DNA of 64,000 nucleotides from Tritrichomonas musculus (Eukaryota > Parabasalia > Tritrichomonadida > Tritrichomonadidae): the NCBI GenBank assembly GCA_039105265.1, contig JAPFFF010000017.1, forward strand, positions 1,674,001 through 1,738,000, in the 5' to 3' direction. A program made the translations under genes and the position numbers. Each line of letters begins with the position of its first letter. Positions within the stretch are counted from its first letter, which is position 1. The notes below the pieces were generated by a model that worked only from the letters and a program-made list of their open reading frames with translations, made no database searches and had not been told where the DNA came from. Below are positions 21,101-29,865 of the stretch, piece after piece.

Positions 21101-23399
21101 GATAGTCTTTGAATCTAAATACTAAATTTAGTGGTATGTCATAATCTTTATCTATATCCCATCTCATACAATAATAATTGGATTCTTCATACGTCTTAGA
21201 TGGTCTATATAAATATAACTGGTCTGATTCCTTCAAGGTAAAATACTTGGAGTCAGTTGATGGAGTAGAGGGAACAACATCATAGATTGTTTGATATTTG
21301 GAGACCAATGAGTTATATTGATTTCGAAATACTTCTAATATATCATCATCAATCTCAATTACAATTTTATTTCCATCAGGGTCAACAATATCAAAGCTAT
21401 TTTCATCATCAGTATTAACAACGTCATTATCATCAACTTCAAGTGTACGAGCATGAGGAGCAGGAGGATGTCGCGTAATCTTATTTAAAATCCATTGGGC
21501 ACCTCTTCCTATTGGTTCGAAAAGGGCAGCTATTAGAATTACACATAAACAAAATGCCCCAACGCCTAAACCCCCAGCGATTGCATATACAAGTATTACA
21601 TAAACATACAGAATTAAATCAGAATAACCTCCTATATATTGCCAAAATTGAGCATCTATCCAATTTCCGCCTATCTGTATAATATTATTAACTAAATTCG
21701 GGTAGTTCATGATAAAATCAACTATGAAGTGCCATAAGTTGCTCCAAAATAATGTAAATGAGCTATATGCTATTTTAATCATTCGAATTCCTTCATTCTT
21801 TAATTCATCAATTTTGTTATTAAGTCTTGGTGTCAATTCTTTTATCTCATCAATGACCTGATGCAAATCTACATCCTTAAAGTCAGCATCTGCATCTTCT
21901 CCTCCAATATAAAAGATTACCCCCACTTTTTCATTATCTTTAACAGCTTCATATGCAATATCCACAATACTATCAATACCATACCAGATAAAATAAAATA
22001 AGTTATATATAATCTTCATAAATTCTTTTGTCGCAAAAGCAATTGTTTTATAAGTTAATTTAATAGGCTGTTTAGCAAGAGATAGGGTAGTTGAAATGAT
22101 ATTATATAATAAGTCTTTTATCCATCCTATTGTCTCTTTACTATATAACCAAAACTTGGATACTGTTAATTTGAGTACTTCTGGTTCTATTATTTTTGGA
22201 ATCGTATATTCTTCGAGTTTCTTTAATTCATCAATAGGAGGAATTACATAAACCATATCTTCTTTGTTAACTAACTCTTTTGGTGGTTCAGTTGGAGTAG
22301 GCGTAGGTGTAGGTGTAGGGTCTGGAGTTGGCTCAGGTGTTGGAGTAGGTGGTGGTGTTTCATCAATTTCTATTTTAACCTCATGTATTTCTGGTTCACC
22401 AGTTGTTTTATTAATTAGGCACATGGAAGTATTACCACCTGTTAAGTTCAAGAGAGTCTCATAACTTATGGTTTGATCATTTAATGCATCTATCCATTTA
22501 GTAATATTAGCAGCTGTTGTATTTGTTTTCTCAGCAAAGTCTTTCATGTTATTTATCTTTGTCTCATTGACATCAAAGATAGTTTCATTAGTAGTTTCAT
22601 TAACTTTTAAATCTACATATTTAATGGGTTCAATCTCAGTAAAATCAACAGTATTATTTTTTATCCACTTTGATATATTATCATTACTTGTACTTAACTC
22701 TTTTATTATAGTTTCCATGTTTTTAGGTTTTATTGTATCTGTTCCATAGGTAATTGCTTTGGTAGTTTCATCTACATGTTCGACAATTATTTTTAAGTCC
22801 TTTAATGTATTCCAATCGATACTTGGAACAATTGCATTATTAACTTCATCTATATTTTGAATCATTAAATTCATAACATCTAACATACCTTTTTGATTCG
22901 CTGTTAATGCTTCTATTAACTTCTTATATGTACTAACATCATATTCTTCTTCTATTATATCTTTATCACTTATCTCTCCAGTGAAATATTTTAAGGTAGC
23001 TCCGGGTGCAATACCAGAATCTACATCTTCCCTCATTTTGGTTAAAAAGACTTCTAAATTTTTAGCACTGTCTCTTAATCTTTCATATAGTTTATTGAGA
23101 CTAGCACAATATTGTATTTTTGTCGTTAGTGTACCATCAGTATTCCATGTATATATACCTTTACCTCCCATAATGTTAAGAGCACCAAAAGACTCGAGCC
23201 CATTTTTATCCAGATAGTCACTAACCAATTTTATGTCTATCTCTTCCTTATTATATAAGCAACTGAATTTTGGATAATCTTTAGGGTCTCCACCTCTTAT
23301 GATATCGATGTTGTTTTCATCATTAACACTTATCTCTATGTCTTTGTCTTTTAGCTTCTCTGTTTCTCCTGATAACAAAGAATAAACTTTAATTGACAT
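18132..23399 (-). CDS. Giant membrane-spanning modular protein, candidate surface protein (1755 aa)
   Basis: Start MSIKVYSLLSGET at 23399 leaves 16 bp to the divergent gene at 23416; the longer frame would overlap it. Visible order: N-terminal helical/coiled region; a Pro-Thr stalk with PTPEPTPDPTPTPTPTPT-type repeats near residues 345-375; amphipathic helices and a strong hydrophobic segment near 595-630 (LILYVYVILVYAIAGGLG..); the module 'LYLYRP...WDGKNW' near 720-790; the module 'IIQQQFYEVEPDP' near 970; a run of ten glycines near 1111; a Thr/Asn-rich region; and a C-terminal coiled coil ending 'LEARLAALEAK'. Two modules are shared with the 873-aa neighbour. A membrane segment plus stalk and coiled coil suggests an envelope or attachment protein, by inference. 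I know of no named family. Confidence 0.78.
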   Translation of the reverse strand: MSIKVYSLLSGETEKLKDKDIEISVNDENNIDIIRGGDPKDYPKFSCLYNKEEIDIKLVSDYLDKNGLESFGALNIMGGKGIYTWNTDGTLTTKIQYCASLNKLYERLRDSAKNLEVFLTKMREDVDSGIAPGATLKYFTGEISDKDIIEEEYDVSTYKKLIEALTANQKGMLDVMNLMIQNIDEVNNAIVPSIDWNTLKDLKIIVEHVDETTKAITYGTDTIKPKNMETIIKELSTSNDNISKWIKNNTVDFTEIEPIKYVDLKVNETTNETIFDVNETKINNMKDFAEKTNTTAANITKWIDALNDQTISYETLLNLTGGNTSMCLINKTTGEPEIHEVKIEIDETPPPTPTPEPTPDPTPTPTPTPTEPPKELVNKEDMVYVIPPIDELKKLEEYTIPKIIEPEVLKLTVSKFWLYSKETIGWIKDLLYNIISTTLSLAKQPIKLTYKTIAFATKEFMKIIYNLFYFIWYGIDSIVDIAYEAVKDNEKVGVIFYIGGEDADADFKDVDLHQVIDEIKELTPRLNNKIDELKNEGIRMIKIAYSSFTLFWSNLWHFIVDFIMNYPNLVNNIIQIGGNWIDAQFWQYIGGYSDLILYVYVILVYAIAGGLGVGAFCLCVILIAALFEPIGRGAQWILNKITRHPPAPHARTLEVDDNDVVNTDDENSFDIVDPDGNKIVIEIDDDILEVFRNQYNSLVSKYQTIYDVVPSTPSTDSKYFTLKESDQLYLYRPSKTYEESNYYCMRWDIDKDYDIPLNLVFRFKDYLFGHNWELTWDGKNWTGNNCQNMCTEKISYMNTNDGAPALTIKHNERIGRWIKGTIKEDLTDDDNYAHILKDYLTNWRVVKKDGTILSEGITATFDSSGSGTFTQDGYKYEQARMYVDAPSGLNADDGLYVYADLNINGNITELKWDCHPTHCINSGVMHTYGSNPCLESFNYHREKRHSIKIIEGFNHKNIRIYIEKELFDFDVKVNPFDIIIQQQFYEVEPDPRKCTTISTDYNIYSSKIIWADNIMTMRRDLNVVGGITDILAYDYALLKQTVDNLVEQMRIQAMYNEYTDSIKQGVAVANSILNILASTVCIASALSTLNMSNNSVTINTYQTRPFPAGPGGNGGGGGGGGGGYPGDGGSGFQGKFLVNVDLKADKMTMERFLPITTTVQNPVAGAISTFSATQVVLSTTHALTQLGNAIATLGSNVLHFFRNRPDTNGTETLNINSSSITITDNDTDNATNTITTTEQSLERTHREVQPQVVTDETDEIRTDITVPQTTMTNTASTTIALRNQVPVINISGIQYTLEDIADMTREERNALVASHPDILRIQYHGREWFNVYDLFYNDQLIIHNNVFQRRTLIRPADIEMTDRIHRATDNNWSIEWEGTTYTARDIEQLSMQDRLNLPFVQNGDIGLEPYLNDQTMEAWINIIDHRGETIDPIVATIDYSAPTTANISGGQVRFVGINSQIEVNANGVRYQHYDLVATTDTWTVPGTTPAITARMIEQMSDEQRGELMDNIYSHGNLLAFNDTLDETTGEEITQVLYNGNVVATIDRRRLHVINIVNGVIEMYQQDGVISATTQVIMGAVGYVARRFLHGQWQFVRHHPGDAAAIAGVAAEAYVANRIGLFNIPSWFRRNDNPETLAEEDVLEKILAWAYHEETDDEPELEITMKDADKMMVSFDTCINIAKTYRDTLKGTIAFMCEKIKELENKSSTKHPLEDIDMTAYITKVEVKEMIDQKDAYIDTLEARLAALEAKCANIE

Positions 23400-23415
23400 T
23401 TTAGGATATAATAAA
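23400..23415. promoter_or_regulatory. 16-bp divergent intergenic region
   Basis: Only TTTAGGATATAATAAA separates the start codons of two divergent genes (minus at 23399, plus at 23416). Any core promoter must overlap the coding sequences or be bidirectional. The spacer contains a TATAAT-like word. Confidence 0.45.
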
Positions 23416-24156
23416 ATGCTAGTATCAGTACAAAGCACAAATGCAGATGAATATAATAAGGTATCAGTTAATTTAGATATACCTTGGAAGTGTAAATATG
23501 TCAAGTATTATGTATCTTCATTAAGCACCTTGAGTAATATTCTGTTAACCAATGATGAAGATTATATTGAGATGTCAAGTGATTCAGTACCTATTAAAGC
23601 CTATTTTCGAACTCCTAAATTTTCTTATACAATCAAAGAATTACAATCGGTATTAAATTTAATGTCTTGGTTTCAATGGGAGTATAAACAAGAAACAAGA
23701 ACATTCCAAATAAAAACCACAATGAAGACTACCATTACGTCTTTAACTCATCGAGCTGCATTAGTAACTGGTCTTTATAATACTCCATTGCCTTTAGAGT
23801 TACCTGCTAATACAACCTATATAATAAAAGATATACCAATATTAAATCATACTAAGTTGTATCTAGTATCACTACAAGGTAATGCCATATACTCGAATAT
23901 AGGTGAACAGCAATATACACCTTCAGTTATAGGTACAATAAATACCTTCACTGTAGATAAGAAACCACTTATCTATGATTTCGAGACTGAGGGTAAGCCT
24001 TTAAAAATAAAAACATTTACAGATTCATTAAAGTTTTTAGAATTAAGTTTAGTAGATTTTCAATACCAGCCGATATTGTTAAAAAGTCCTTTGTTCATAA
24101 CTATCAAAATTAAACCATCCAACTCGACTGATATCAATGATGTTATAACTAAGTAA
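23416..24156 (+). CDS. Hypothetical beta-rich protein (246 aa), possible jelly-roll virion protein
   Basis: A plus-strand gene between two minus-strand genes. It overlaps the end of PolB by 8 bp (24149-24156). The protein is rich in Thr, Leu and alternating hydrophobic residues, as in beta sheets, with no membrane segment. The C-terminal stretch 'LKFLELSLVDFQYQPILLK' followed by 'PLFITIKIKP' resembles the C-terminal motif 'I.L.D..G..L.L.....I.L.I' of single-jelly-roll minor capsid or penton-like proteins of animal Polintons. That is a weak, by-eye resemblance. In element A the 334-aa gene at 36917 is the other candidate for minor capsid. Confidence 0.65.
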   Translation: MLVSVQSTNADEYNKVSVNLDIPWKCKYVKYYVSSLSTLSNILLTNDEDYIEMSSDSVPIKAYFRTPKFSYTIKELQSVLNLMSWFQWEYKQETRTFQIKTTMKTTITSLTHRAALVTGLYNTPLPLELPANTTYIIKDIPILNHTKLYLVSLQGNAIYSNIGEQQYTPSVIGTINTFTVDKKPLIYDFETEGKPLKIKTFTDSLKFLELSLVDFQYQPILLKSPLFITIKIKPSNSTDINDVITK

Positions 24157-27100
24157 ACCTAAGAGTACGTGCAAATTTAGGTAAGTTGGTTTGTTGAAAT
24201 GTCTTTGACTTCCTGAATGCATTCGAACCATCCAACAAATCAAATGTCATACTTTCTCCTTCATGCATTCTTTCAAAAAGCTCTTCAACTGAGATATCCA
24301 TCCTTTTGCACTTGTTGAGAATAACTTGTTTTGGAATTCCTTTGAGTCTAATATGATATCCTTCATTTCCTTGTTCATCAACCAAGATATCGAGGTAGCT
24401 CTTTTTACCAAGTGCAATGAGTTTTCTTGAGTGTATTTCCCCTTGACTACCTTCGAACTCATCAAAGTCATTATGAAACTGACACATATTTTTTCCAATA
24501 AGAGGTTGATGATACTTGAACTGAAATAAGTCAGCTATCCTTGGTACATCTTTTTCAAGTACATGCATACTATCAGTATCTTGATAAAAGATAGGTATAC
24601 CTGCTTGCTCAGCTGTAGCCATAACCCTGTTCATTAAGTGCTTACTCCAAGAGAGAACGCTTGCACCAAATTGAGGTAGGTTGAAATGGTCATTAATTGG
24701 TTTCAACTTCTTGACATAGCACTTATCAATATTAGCATCTTCAACAACCTCCTTGATAAAGTTGTAGTTCCTCCAGAGGTACTTGTATAGTTGGCTTTTT
24801 GGTACTGTCTTGGTTTCAGTCTTTGTTGCTTTCAATATTGACTTGCCATATATGGAGTTGCGGAGGAGCTTTATTGTTTGTTCAAGAGGGTTCTTTTGCT
24901 TTTTATAACTTGCCCTGAGATTAAAGAGCTTCTCAATGAACTCATTGATTTTCTTGTTAAATCCTTCATCAAAGTAATAGCCACGTATTAACTCATATTC
25001 AACATCATAAAATTCGAACAAGTCCATGAGACCTACTTTATCGATATAATAATGGTCAACAAGGAAATTGCCGAATATTTTACTACCTGCTTCATTCCTT
25101 GTAAATACTTGTCCAAATTTATATGGCTCTTTTGATTTACATTCGAGTTTCTTGATGTTGACTTCGATAAAGAATGTATCATATTGCATAAGTTGTTCAT
25201 GTGTTGTACCTTGTGATATTACTTTAGGTCTTCCTAATGGTATACCATCCATAACATACATTGCAGATGGATATAAGCTAACTGCATCAAAGTCTTGTAT
25301 CTTTCCTTCGATGTATTGCTTTTCATTACCTGCTGTCATTGTTCTTCCACCAGAGACACATCGTTGTATGAAGTCTTGACACTTACCTGATAGTTCATAA
25401 CATCCATCAAAACAACCATATTTTTTGGCAAAGCAATATCCAATAGCACTGATAGATATAAAATCATGAACACCATACATATCTGTCTTTGTTTCTTTAA
25501 AGACTGCTTTCAGGTCTTCATTAAATTTTTCCATTCCCTTCATCAAAACAATACAGTCCTTGAAACAATAGAAGATGGCATATTTAATGATGTCGATTTT
25601 GCCATCATTATAGCAATTTGCGATTTTTGCATTTTCGATAATCTGCTTGCAGTTTGCATCAAGTTGTGCTTTCGATAACTTATCTGCATTTTCATCGATG
25701 TATTGCTGTTGGAACTCAGTAGCATCAACAATTCTTCTTTGAATGTTCTCTTGTGTATATAGCTTATATGCCATGACTTCCTTGTGAACATTGAGGTTGA
25801 ACATTGTAGCAAATTTACTTAATGCTTGAGGTATTATACTATATGAGTTCCTGAATGTTAATCTCTTTTTGACTTTCCTTGTACCTTCTTCGAATAATGT
25901 CATGATGATTTGCAACACAGTTCCACTTCGTTCTGTTATCTGTGTATCCCATCCAGGTGTGTTAATGAAAAAGCATGCATCATACTTGAGGTTGTGAAAA
26001 TATGTTAATGAGCCACTCCATAAATAATTCAAGAGCTTCTGTCCACAATCTTCACCTTGAATAGATATTTTATGTATGTTGGCTCCATCTCGAAAGATCG
26101 TACAATTGAGATATGGTATATGTGGACTGACTGTCGAGTTTGTTTCGAAGTCACTATAATAAATCCTTGACCATGTATTTTGTTTCTTTTTATTATTCTC
26201 AATGAGTCTTGTACTCTGTTCTGCATTATATTCGAGACTTACATAGTCATTAACATGTTCATATTCAGTTGTGTTGATAATATCCATTTCGCATGCTTTG
26301 ATTTCTTCAAATTGATGTAACTCAAACATCTTTTGGAAAAAGGTTATTGGTTTGATTCCTTCATGTTTATAGTCTTTGACAGTCTTTCCATTTTTCTCCA
26401 ATCTTGCTATCATACATCTTTTGTCAAAAGGCATATATGCAAATGTTCTATCAAGTTCTTCATAGTGTTGAAGGTAGAATAATGTACAAGGTATTTTCCT
26501 GTTGAGCATATAATGGTCTTTGAACAATATCAGTTTAACTTCTCTTTTAAAATCAACAGACCATTTTTTCTTTCTGGTGTTGATTCTTGTTTCATACTTG
26601 TATTTATCAGGTTGTTCAACAATTCTAATGATACTAAAATTGCACTTGAACTTTTTAGCTACTTCTTCTATCTTGTTATTGGGTATGGCTCTTGTTTGAA
26701 CAAAAAATCGTAAGTCATCTATTTCATCATCAGTGAACACACCTGATTGTATACAAGCATATACAAAACAATTATCTCTGTAGTTCTCTTTCCTTACCTC
26801 ATGAAAGATTTGGTATGTAGATAAGTCTATAGGTGATAGATTGATGTATGGGAAAAAACTACCTTCTGGTGTATTTCGATAGTCTTCATCAATTTCGACT
26901 TCATCATCATAGATTTCATGAGTATCCATATCTTGCATCTTGGTTCTAAAATGAACACCATCATTTGTTTTGTTCATGTCAATAAATTGTACCTCATATC
27001 GAACTGGAATGAACATGTTTGAGATATATGGATTAGTGTCTGATTGGTCTTCACTTAAATCAAGTTCTCCTGTTATATGACCTAATGTACTTTCGATGTT

Positions 27101-27433
27101 GTGCTTATCACTGAGTGTGAAGTACTTATAAGTTCCATCAAGTGCAATTGCTTTAACAATAGGTCTTCCAACATTTTTCTTTTTATGTATCTGTCGTAGT
27201 GCTTCCGTAAATGCGTACCTCTTATCTTCATCTTGATTGATGTCTGTAGCAAAACCAATACCTTGTCCTGCAGGAATCATGAGCTTCCTCATTTCTTCTT
27301 TAAATTTGTCTTTCTTTTGGTATTGTTTTGCACGTCGATTATATTCACGACGAAACTGTGATTTTGTATCAGCATAGACATCTCCAATAGCATCTAAAAA
27401 ATTATCTTCAATGTCCTTGTTCATGTTTAACAT
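24149..27433 (-). CDS. polB: Protein-primed family B DNA polymerase
   Basis: About 1094 residues. The start is uncertain between 27433 (MLNMNKD), 27424 (MNKDIED) and an upstream ATG at 27466. Exonuclease motifs: YYSDFETNS near residue 427 (Exo I, DxE) and YFHNLKYD near 478 (Exo II). Polymerase motifs: motif A DFDAVSLYPS near 713, motif B LRNSIYGKS near 855, motif C YQDTDS near 948, and KKSY near 1007. This set is that of protein-primed PolB enzymes (phi29, adenovirus, Polintons), which replicate linear DNA with a terminal protein as primer. The roughly 400 residues before the exonuclease contain an OTU-like stretch 'NYRDNCFVYACIQSGVF' of unclear meaning, also present in element B. The terminal protein has not been located. 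Confidence 0.95.
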   Translation of the reverse strand: MLNMNKDIEDNFLDAIGDVYADTKSQFRREYNRRAKQYQKKDKFKEEMRKLMIPAGQGIGFATDINQDEDKRYAFTEALRQIHKKKNVGRPIVKAIALDGTYKYFTLSDKHNIESTLGHITGELDLSEDQSDTNPYISNMFIPVRYEVQFIDMNKTNDGVHFRTKMQDMDTHEIYDDEVEIDEDYRNTPEGSFFPYINLSPIDLSTYQIFHEVRKENYRDNCFVYACIQSGVFTDDEIDDLRFFVQTRAIPNNKIEEVAKKFKCNFSIIRIVEQPDKYKYETRINTRKKKWSVDFKREVKLILFKDHYMLNRKIPCTLFYLQHYEELDRTFAYMPFDKRCMIARLEKNGKTVKDYKHEGIKPITFFQKMFELHQFEEIKACEMDIINTTEYEHVNDYVSLEYNAEQSTRLIENNKKKQNTWSRIYYSDFETNSTVSPHIPYLNCTIFRDGANIHKISIQGEDCGQKLLNYLWSGSLTYFHNLKYDACFFINTPGWDTQITERSGTVLQIIMTLFEEGTRKVKKRLTFRNSYSIIPQALSKFATMFNLNVHKEVMAYKLYTQENIQRRIVDATEFQQQYIDENADKLSKAQLDANCKQIIENAKIANCYNDGKIDIIKYAIFYCFKDCIVLMKGMEKFNEDLKAVFKETKTDMYGVHDFISISAIGYCFAKKYGCFDGCYELSGKCQDFIQRCVSGGRTMTAGNEKQYIEGKIQDFDAVSLYPSAMYVMDGIPLGRPKVISQGTTHEQLMQYDTFFIEVNIKKLECKSKEPYKFGQVFTRNEAGSKIFGNFLVDHYYIDKVGLMDLFEFYDVEYELIRGYYFDEGFNKKINEFIEKLFNLRASYKKQKNPLEQTIKLLRNSIYGKSILKATKTETKTVPKSQLYKYLWRNYNFIKEVVEDANIDKCYVKKLKPINDHFNLPQFGASVLSWSKHLMNRVMATAEQAGIPIFYQDTDSMHVLEKDVPRIADLFQFKYHQPLIGKNMCQFHNDFDEFEGSQGEIHSRKLIALGKKSYLDILVDEQGNEGYHIRLKGIPKQVILNKCKRMDISVEELFERMHEGESMTFDLLDGSNAFRKSKTFQQTNLPKFARTLRFT

Positions 27434-27507
27434 AAAATAAAAGTGAAACGATAAAAATAAAAACAAAGAAAAAGTTAAAAAAATTATTTTTTTAGTTATG
27501 ACCTATC

Positions 27508-28929
27508 TTATTGGGGGTAATCATCATCATCAACGACATTATCATCGAGATGTGGAAAATGATATTGGAACTCATTTCCTTTCACCTTCGATTCAGAGTT
27601 CCGTTGAATTTCGTTCTTCTCCATTGATTCACCCCATTGCCTCATGGCTTTCAGCACTTGCTTCGGTGATTGCTTCCTTCCACTTCTCTCGAAGCTGCAT
27701 GCTTTGTCCAACTTCTCTTTCTCTTCTTGTGATAAGTATTGTCGAAGATGATAAACGCAATTGGACAACTTCCATCCATAGGACTTGAACACGCTCGTCT
27801 GATCTGGTGCTTTTTTCTTGTCATATGATTCAACAGCTTCCAACATGTTTCGAAGATAATCAGCTTCTTTCATCATCAAGTTCGATCTTGCCAACTTTTC
27901 AGCAAATGCATCATCTGTTGGAGGACCAGCTTGTTGAGCATTTTTGAGATCTGACACGTCCTTCTTTAGATCGTGAATTTTGTTAATGTACTTCGCCACC
28001 TTTTTTGGAGTAAGTTCCAATTTCATCAGCTCGAGTGCGTATTCGTCGTTATTATCAATGTCTTTCCTGAGTTCTTCAGCATTGTGATTGATGTCTTCAA
28101 TGTGAAATTCTACACCAGTCATTTTCTCCTCCAACTTCGTTAATCGTTCTTTCAAGTTTTCATTTTCTTCTATTAATTGTTCCATTTCTTCTCGAAAGTC
28201 GAATGGACGAACATTATCCTCCTTATAATCACTATTGGATTTCATTTCATGAACACTTTTCGGTGGCTTATATGGTTCTTTGCGAGCTGGTGATGGTTCT
28301 TGTTCATGATCAACTTCTTCTTCTTCTCCTTCTATCTTTGTTTCTTCTTTTGGATTGGAACCGAGTTTTTGATTCTCGACAAATGCAGATGGTCTAGCGA
28401 GAACTCTTGGAGGTGGTGGTATTTGTTGATTAGAAGGAGGTGGAGGAGGTGGAGGAACTTGTATTATATTATATGAGCGAGGTGGTGGAAAGACTTTATT
28501 GGAAATTGGAACATATGGAACATATGGATTCTTCCTTCTTGCATCGTCTTCTTGCTTCAATCTTGCTAATGCTTCTTCTTCTTGCTGCTTCTTCAATCTA
28601 GCTGCTTCTTCTTCTTGCTGCTTCTTCAATCTAGCTGCTTCTTCTTCTTCTTGCTTCTTCTTCAATCGAGCTGCTTCTTCTTCTTCTTGCTTCTTCTTCA
28701 ATCTAGCTGCTTCTTCTTCTTGCTGCTTCTTCTTTAATCTAGCTGCTGCTTCTTCTTGCTGCTTCATGATGAACAGTCGCATGGATTCGAGTTGTTCTGG
28801 GGTCATGTTCTTGAGCCAAACTTCTGTGGGTGGAGCTGATGGCGGATCTGATGGTGGAGCTTGTTGACCCGATTGCTCGATCGAGTCAAATAGACTAACA
28901 TCGCTGTCTGAGCTGTAGTTGTATGACAT
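27508..28929 (-). CDS. Proline-rich, coiled-coil protein with charged repeats (473 aa)
   Basis: Start MSYNYSSDSDVSLFD at 28929. After an acidic N-terminus and a Pro-rich patch, residues about 55-130 are five to six imperfect 12-13-residue units of the type KKQEEEEAARL, a likely single alpha helix or coiled coil. Next come poly-proline segments (VPPPPPPP and IPPPP), then a long coiled coil with 'MEQLIEENENLKERLTKLEE', and an alpha-helical C-terminal domain. It reads in the same direction as PolB, about 75 bp upstream of it. No enzyme motif is seen. A scaffold or tegument-like role is possible but not shown by the sequence. There is no counterpart in the visible part of element B. Confidence 0.72.
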   Translation of the reverse strand: MSYNYSSDSDVSLFDSIEQSGQQAPPSDPPSAPPTEVWLKNMTPEQLESMRLFIMKQQEEAAARLKKKQQEEEAARLKKKQEEEEAARLKKKQEEEEAARLKKQQEEEAARLKKQQEEEALARLKQEDDARRKNPYVPYVPISNKVFPPPRSYNIIQVPPPPPPPSNQQIPPPPRVLARPSAFVENQKLGSNPKEETKIEGEEEEVDHEQEPSPARKEPYKPPKSVHEMKSNSDYKEDNVRPFDFREEMEQLIEENENLKERLTKLEEKMTGVEFHIEDINHNAEELRKDIDNNDEYALELMKLELTPKKVAKYINKIHDLKKDVSDLKNAQQAGPPTDDAFAEKLARSNLMMKEADYLRNMLEAVESYDKKKAPDQTSVFKSYGWKLSNCVYHLRQYLSQEEKEKLDKACSFERSGRKQSPKQVLKAMRQWGESMEKNEIQRNSESKVKGNEFQYHFPHLDDNVVDDDDYPQ

Positions 28930-29119
28930 ACAAGTATAAAAATGATCTATTTTCTAGTTGATATCACTAAATTTTAAATTTCGTAGAAAAACTCGAAGGT
29001 GGATATTTTTCTTTGAAAAAGTTACATTAACTATAAAAATTCAAAAATTGAATTAAAAAAAATAAAATATATTGAAATTTTAAAAAAATATATTTATTAA
29101 TATCACTATTATTTTATTA
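28930..29119. promoter_or_regulatory. 190-bp divergent spacer in element A
   Basis: Very A+T-rich gap between the minus-strand 473-aa gene and the plus-strand 141-aa gene. It must contain upstream elements for both. It ends in TTATTTTATTA directly before the ATG at 29120, like the T-rich leaders of other genes of the element. No other motif stands out. Confidence 0.35.
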
Positions 29120-29545
29120 ATGATGAATGAAGAAGAAGATAAAATAGAAGATATTTTACAAAAACAAACACCTCCTAAAGATCATGATTCATTCGACTAC
29201 AAAATTAATATAAACATGTCGAAAAAAATATCTCAACTAAAAGTTGAAGATGATACATCAAATTTAAGAACGATGTGTGAAAATTATGCTCATGCTCTTG
29301 AAAATGATGCACATCGACTTCGAGCAAAACAAAAAAAGAGGTATGATGAATGGTTTGACAACCTCGAGAAAGATTGTTATCCTGCAAGAGACATTGTTAA
29401 CTTGTACAACATGTTCTTTGGTCATGAACTATCTATTACTCGACTTGGTTTCGGGCATCTCGATGGAACAAAGAGACACTTTACACATAAGAAAGTGAAA
29501 AGAAACAAGAAGTTCATCACAATGTACTACAAGAAAAATGAATAA
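29120..29545 (+). CDS. Hypothetical basic protein (141 aa)
   Basis: Plus-strand gene in element A, start MMNEEEDKIEDILQK. The protein has an acidic N-terminus, a helical centre ('ENYAHALENDAHRLRAKQKKRYDEWFDNL') shortened here to its character of charged heptads, and a strongly basic tail ('HFTHKKVKRNKKF'). The tail suggests nucleic-acid binding. I do not recognise the family. Its 3' end lies about 30 bp before the 19-bp satellite. No counterpart is seen in element B. Confidence 0.6.
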   Translation: MMNEEEDKIEDILQKQTPPKDHDSFDYKININMSKKISQLKVEDDTSNLRTMCENYAHALENDAHRLRAKQKKRYDEWFDNLEKDCYPARDIVNLYNMFFGHELSITRLGFGHLDGTKRHFTHKKVKRNKKFITMYYKKNE

Positions 29546-29576
29546 CTAAAAAAAAAGTTTTTTTTTTAACTACATG

Positions 29577-29865
29577 TTTTTCCTCATAAGCTACCTTTTT
29601 CCTCATAAGCTACCTTTTTCCTCATAAGCTACCTTTTTCCTCATAAGCTACCTTTTTCCTCATAAGCTACCTTTTTCCTCATAAGCTACCTTTTTCCTCA
29701 TAAGCTACCTTTTTCCTCATAAGCTACCTTTTTCCTCATAAGCTACCTTTTTCCTCATAAGCTACCTTTTTCCTCATAAGCTACCTACCTTTTTCCTCAT
29801 AAGCTACCTTTTTCCTCATAAGCTACCTTTTTCCTCATAAGCTACCTTTTTCCTCATAAGCTACC
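29577..29865. repeat. 19-bp satellite, 15 copies
   Basis: The unit TTTTTCCTCATAAGCTACC is repeated 15 times with almost no divergence and one 4-bp insertion (TACC) after copy 11. The last two copies lie inside the 3' end of the minus-strand gene that follows. Perfect copies indicate recent expansion. Not CRISPR: there are no spacers. Confidence 0.95.

Noticed and set aside
22264-22464. Plus-strand Gly/Val-rich ORF
   Set aside because: Shadow of the Pro-Thr stalk of the 1755-aa gene on the other strand.
28499-28867. Plus-strand ORF rich in Ser, Cys and Phe
   Set aside because: Mirror image of the KKQEEEEAARL repeats of the minus-strand 473-aa gene.
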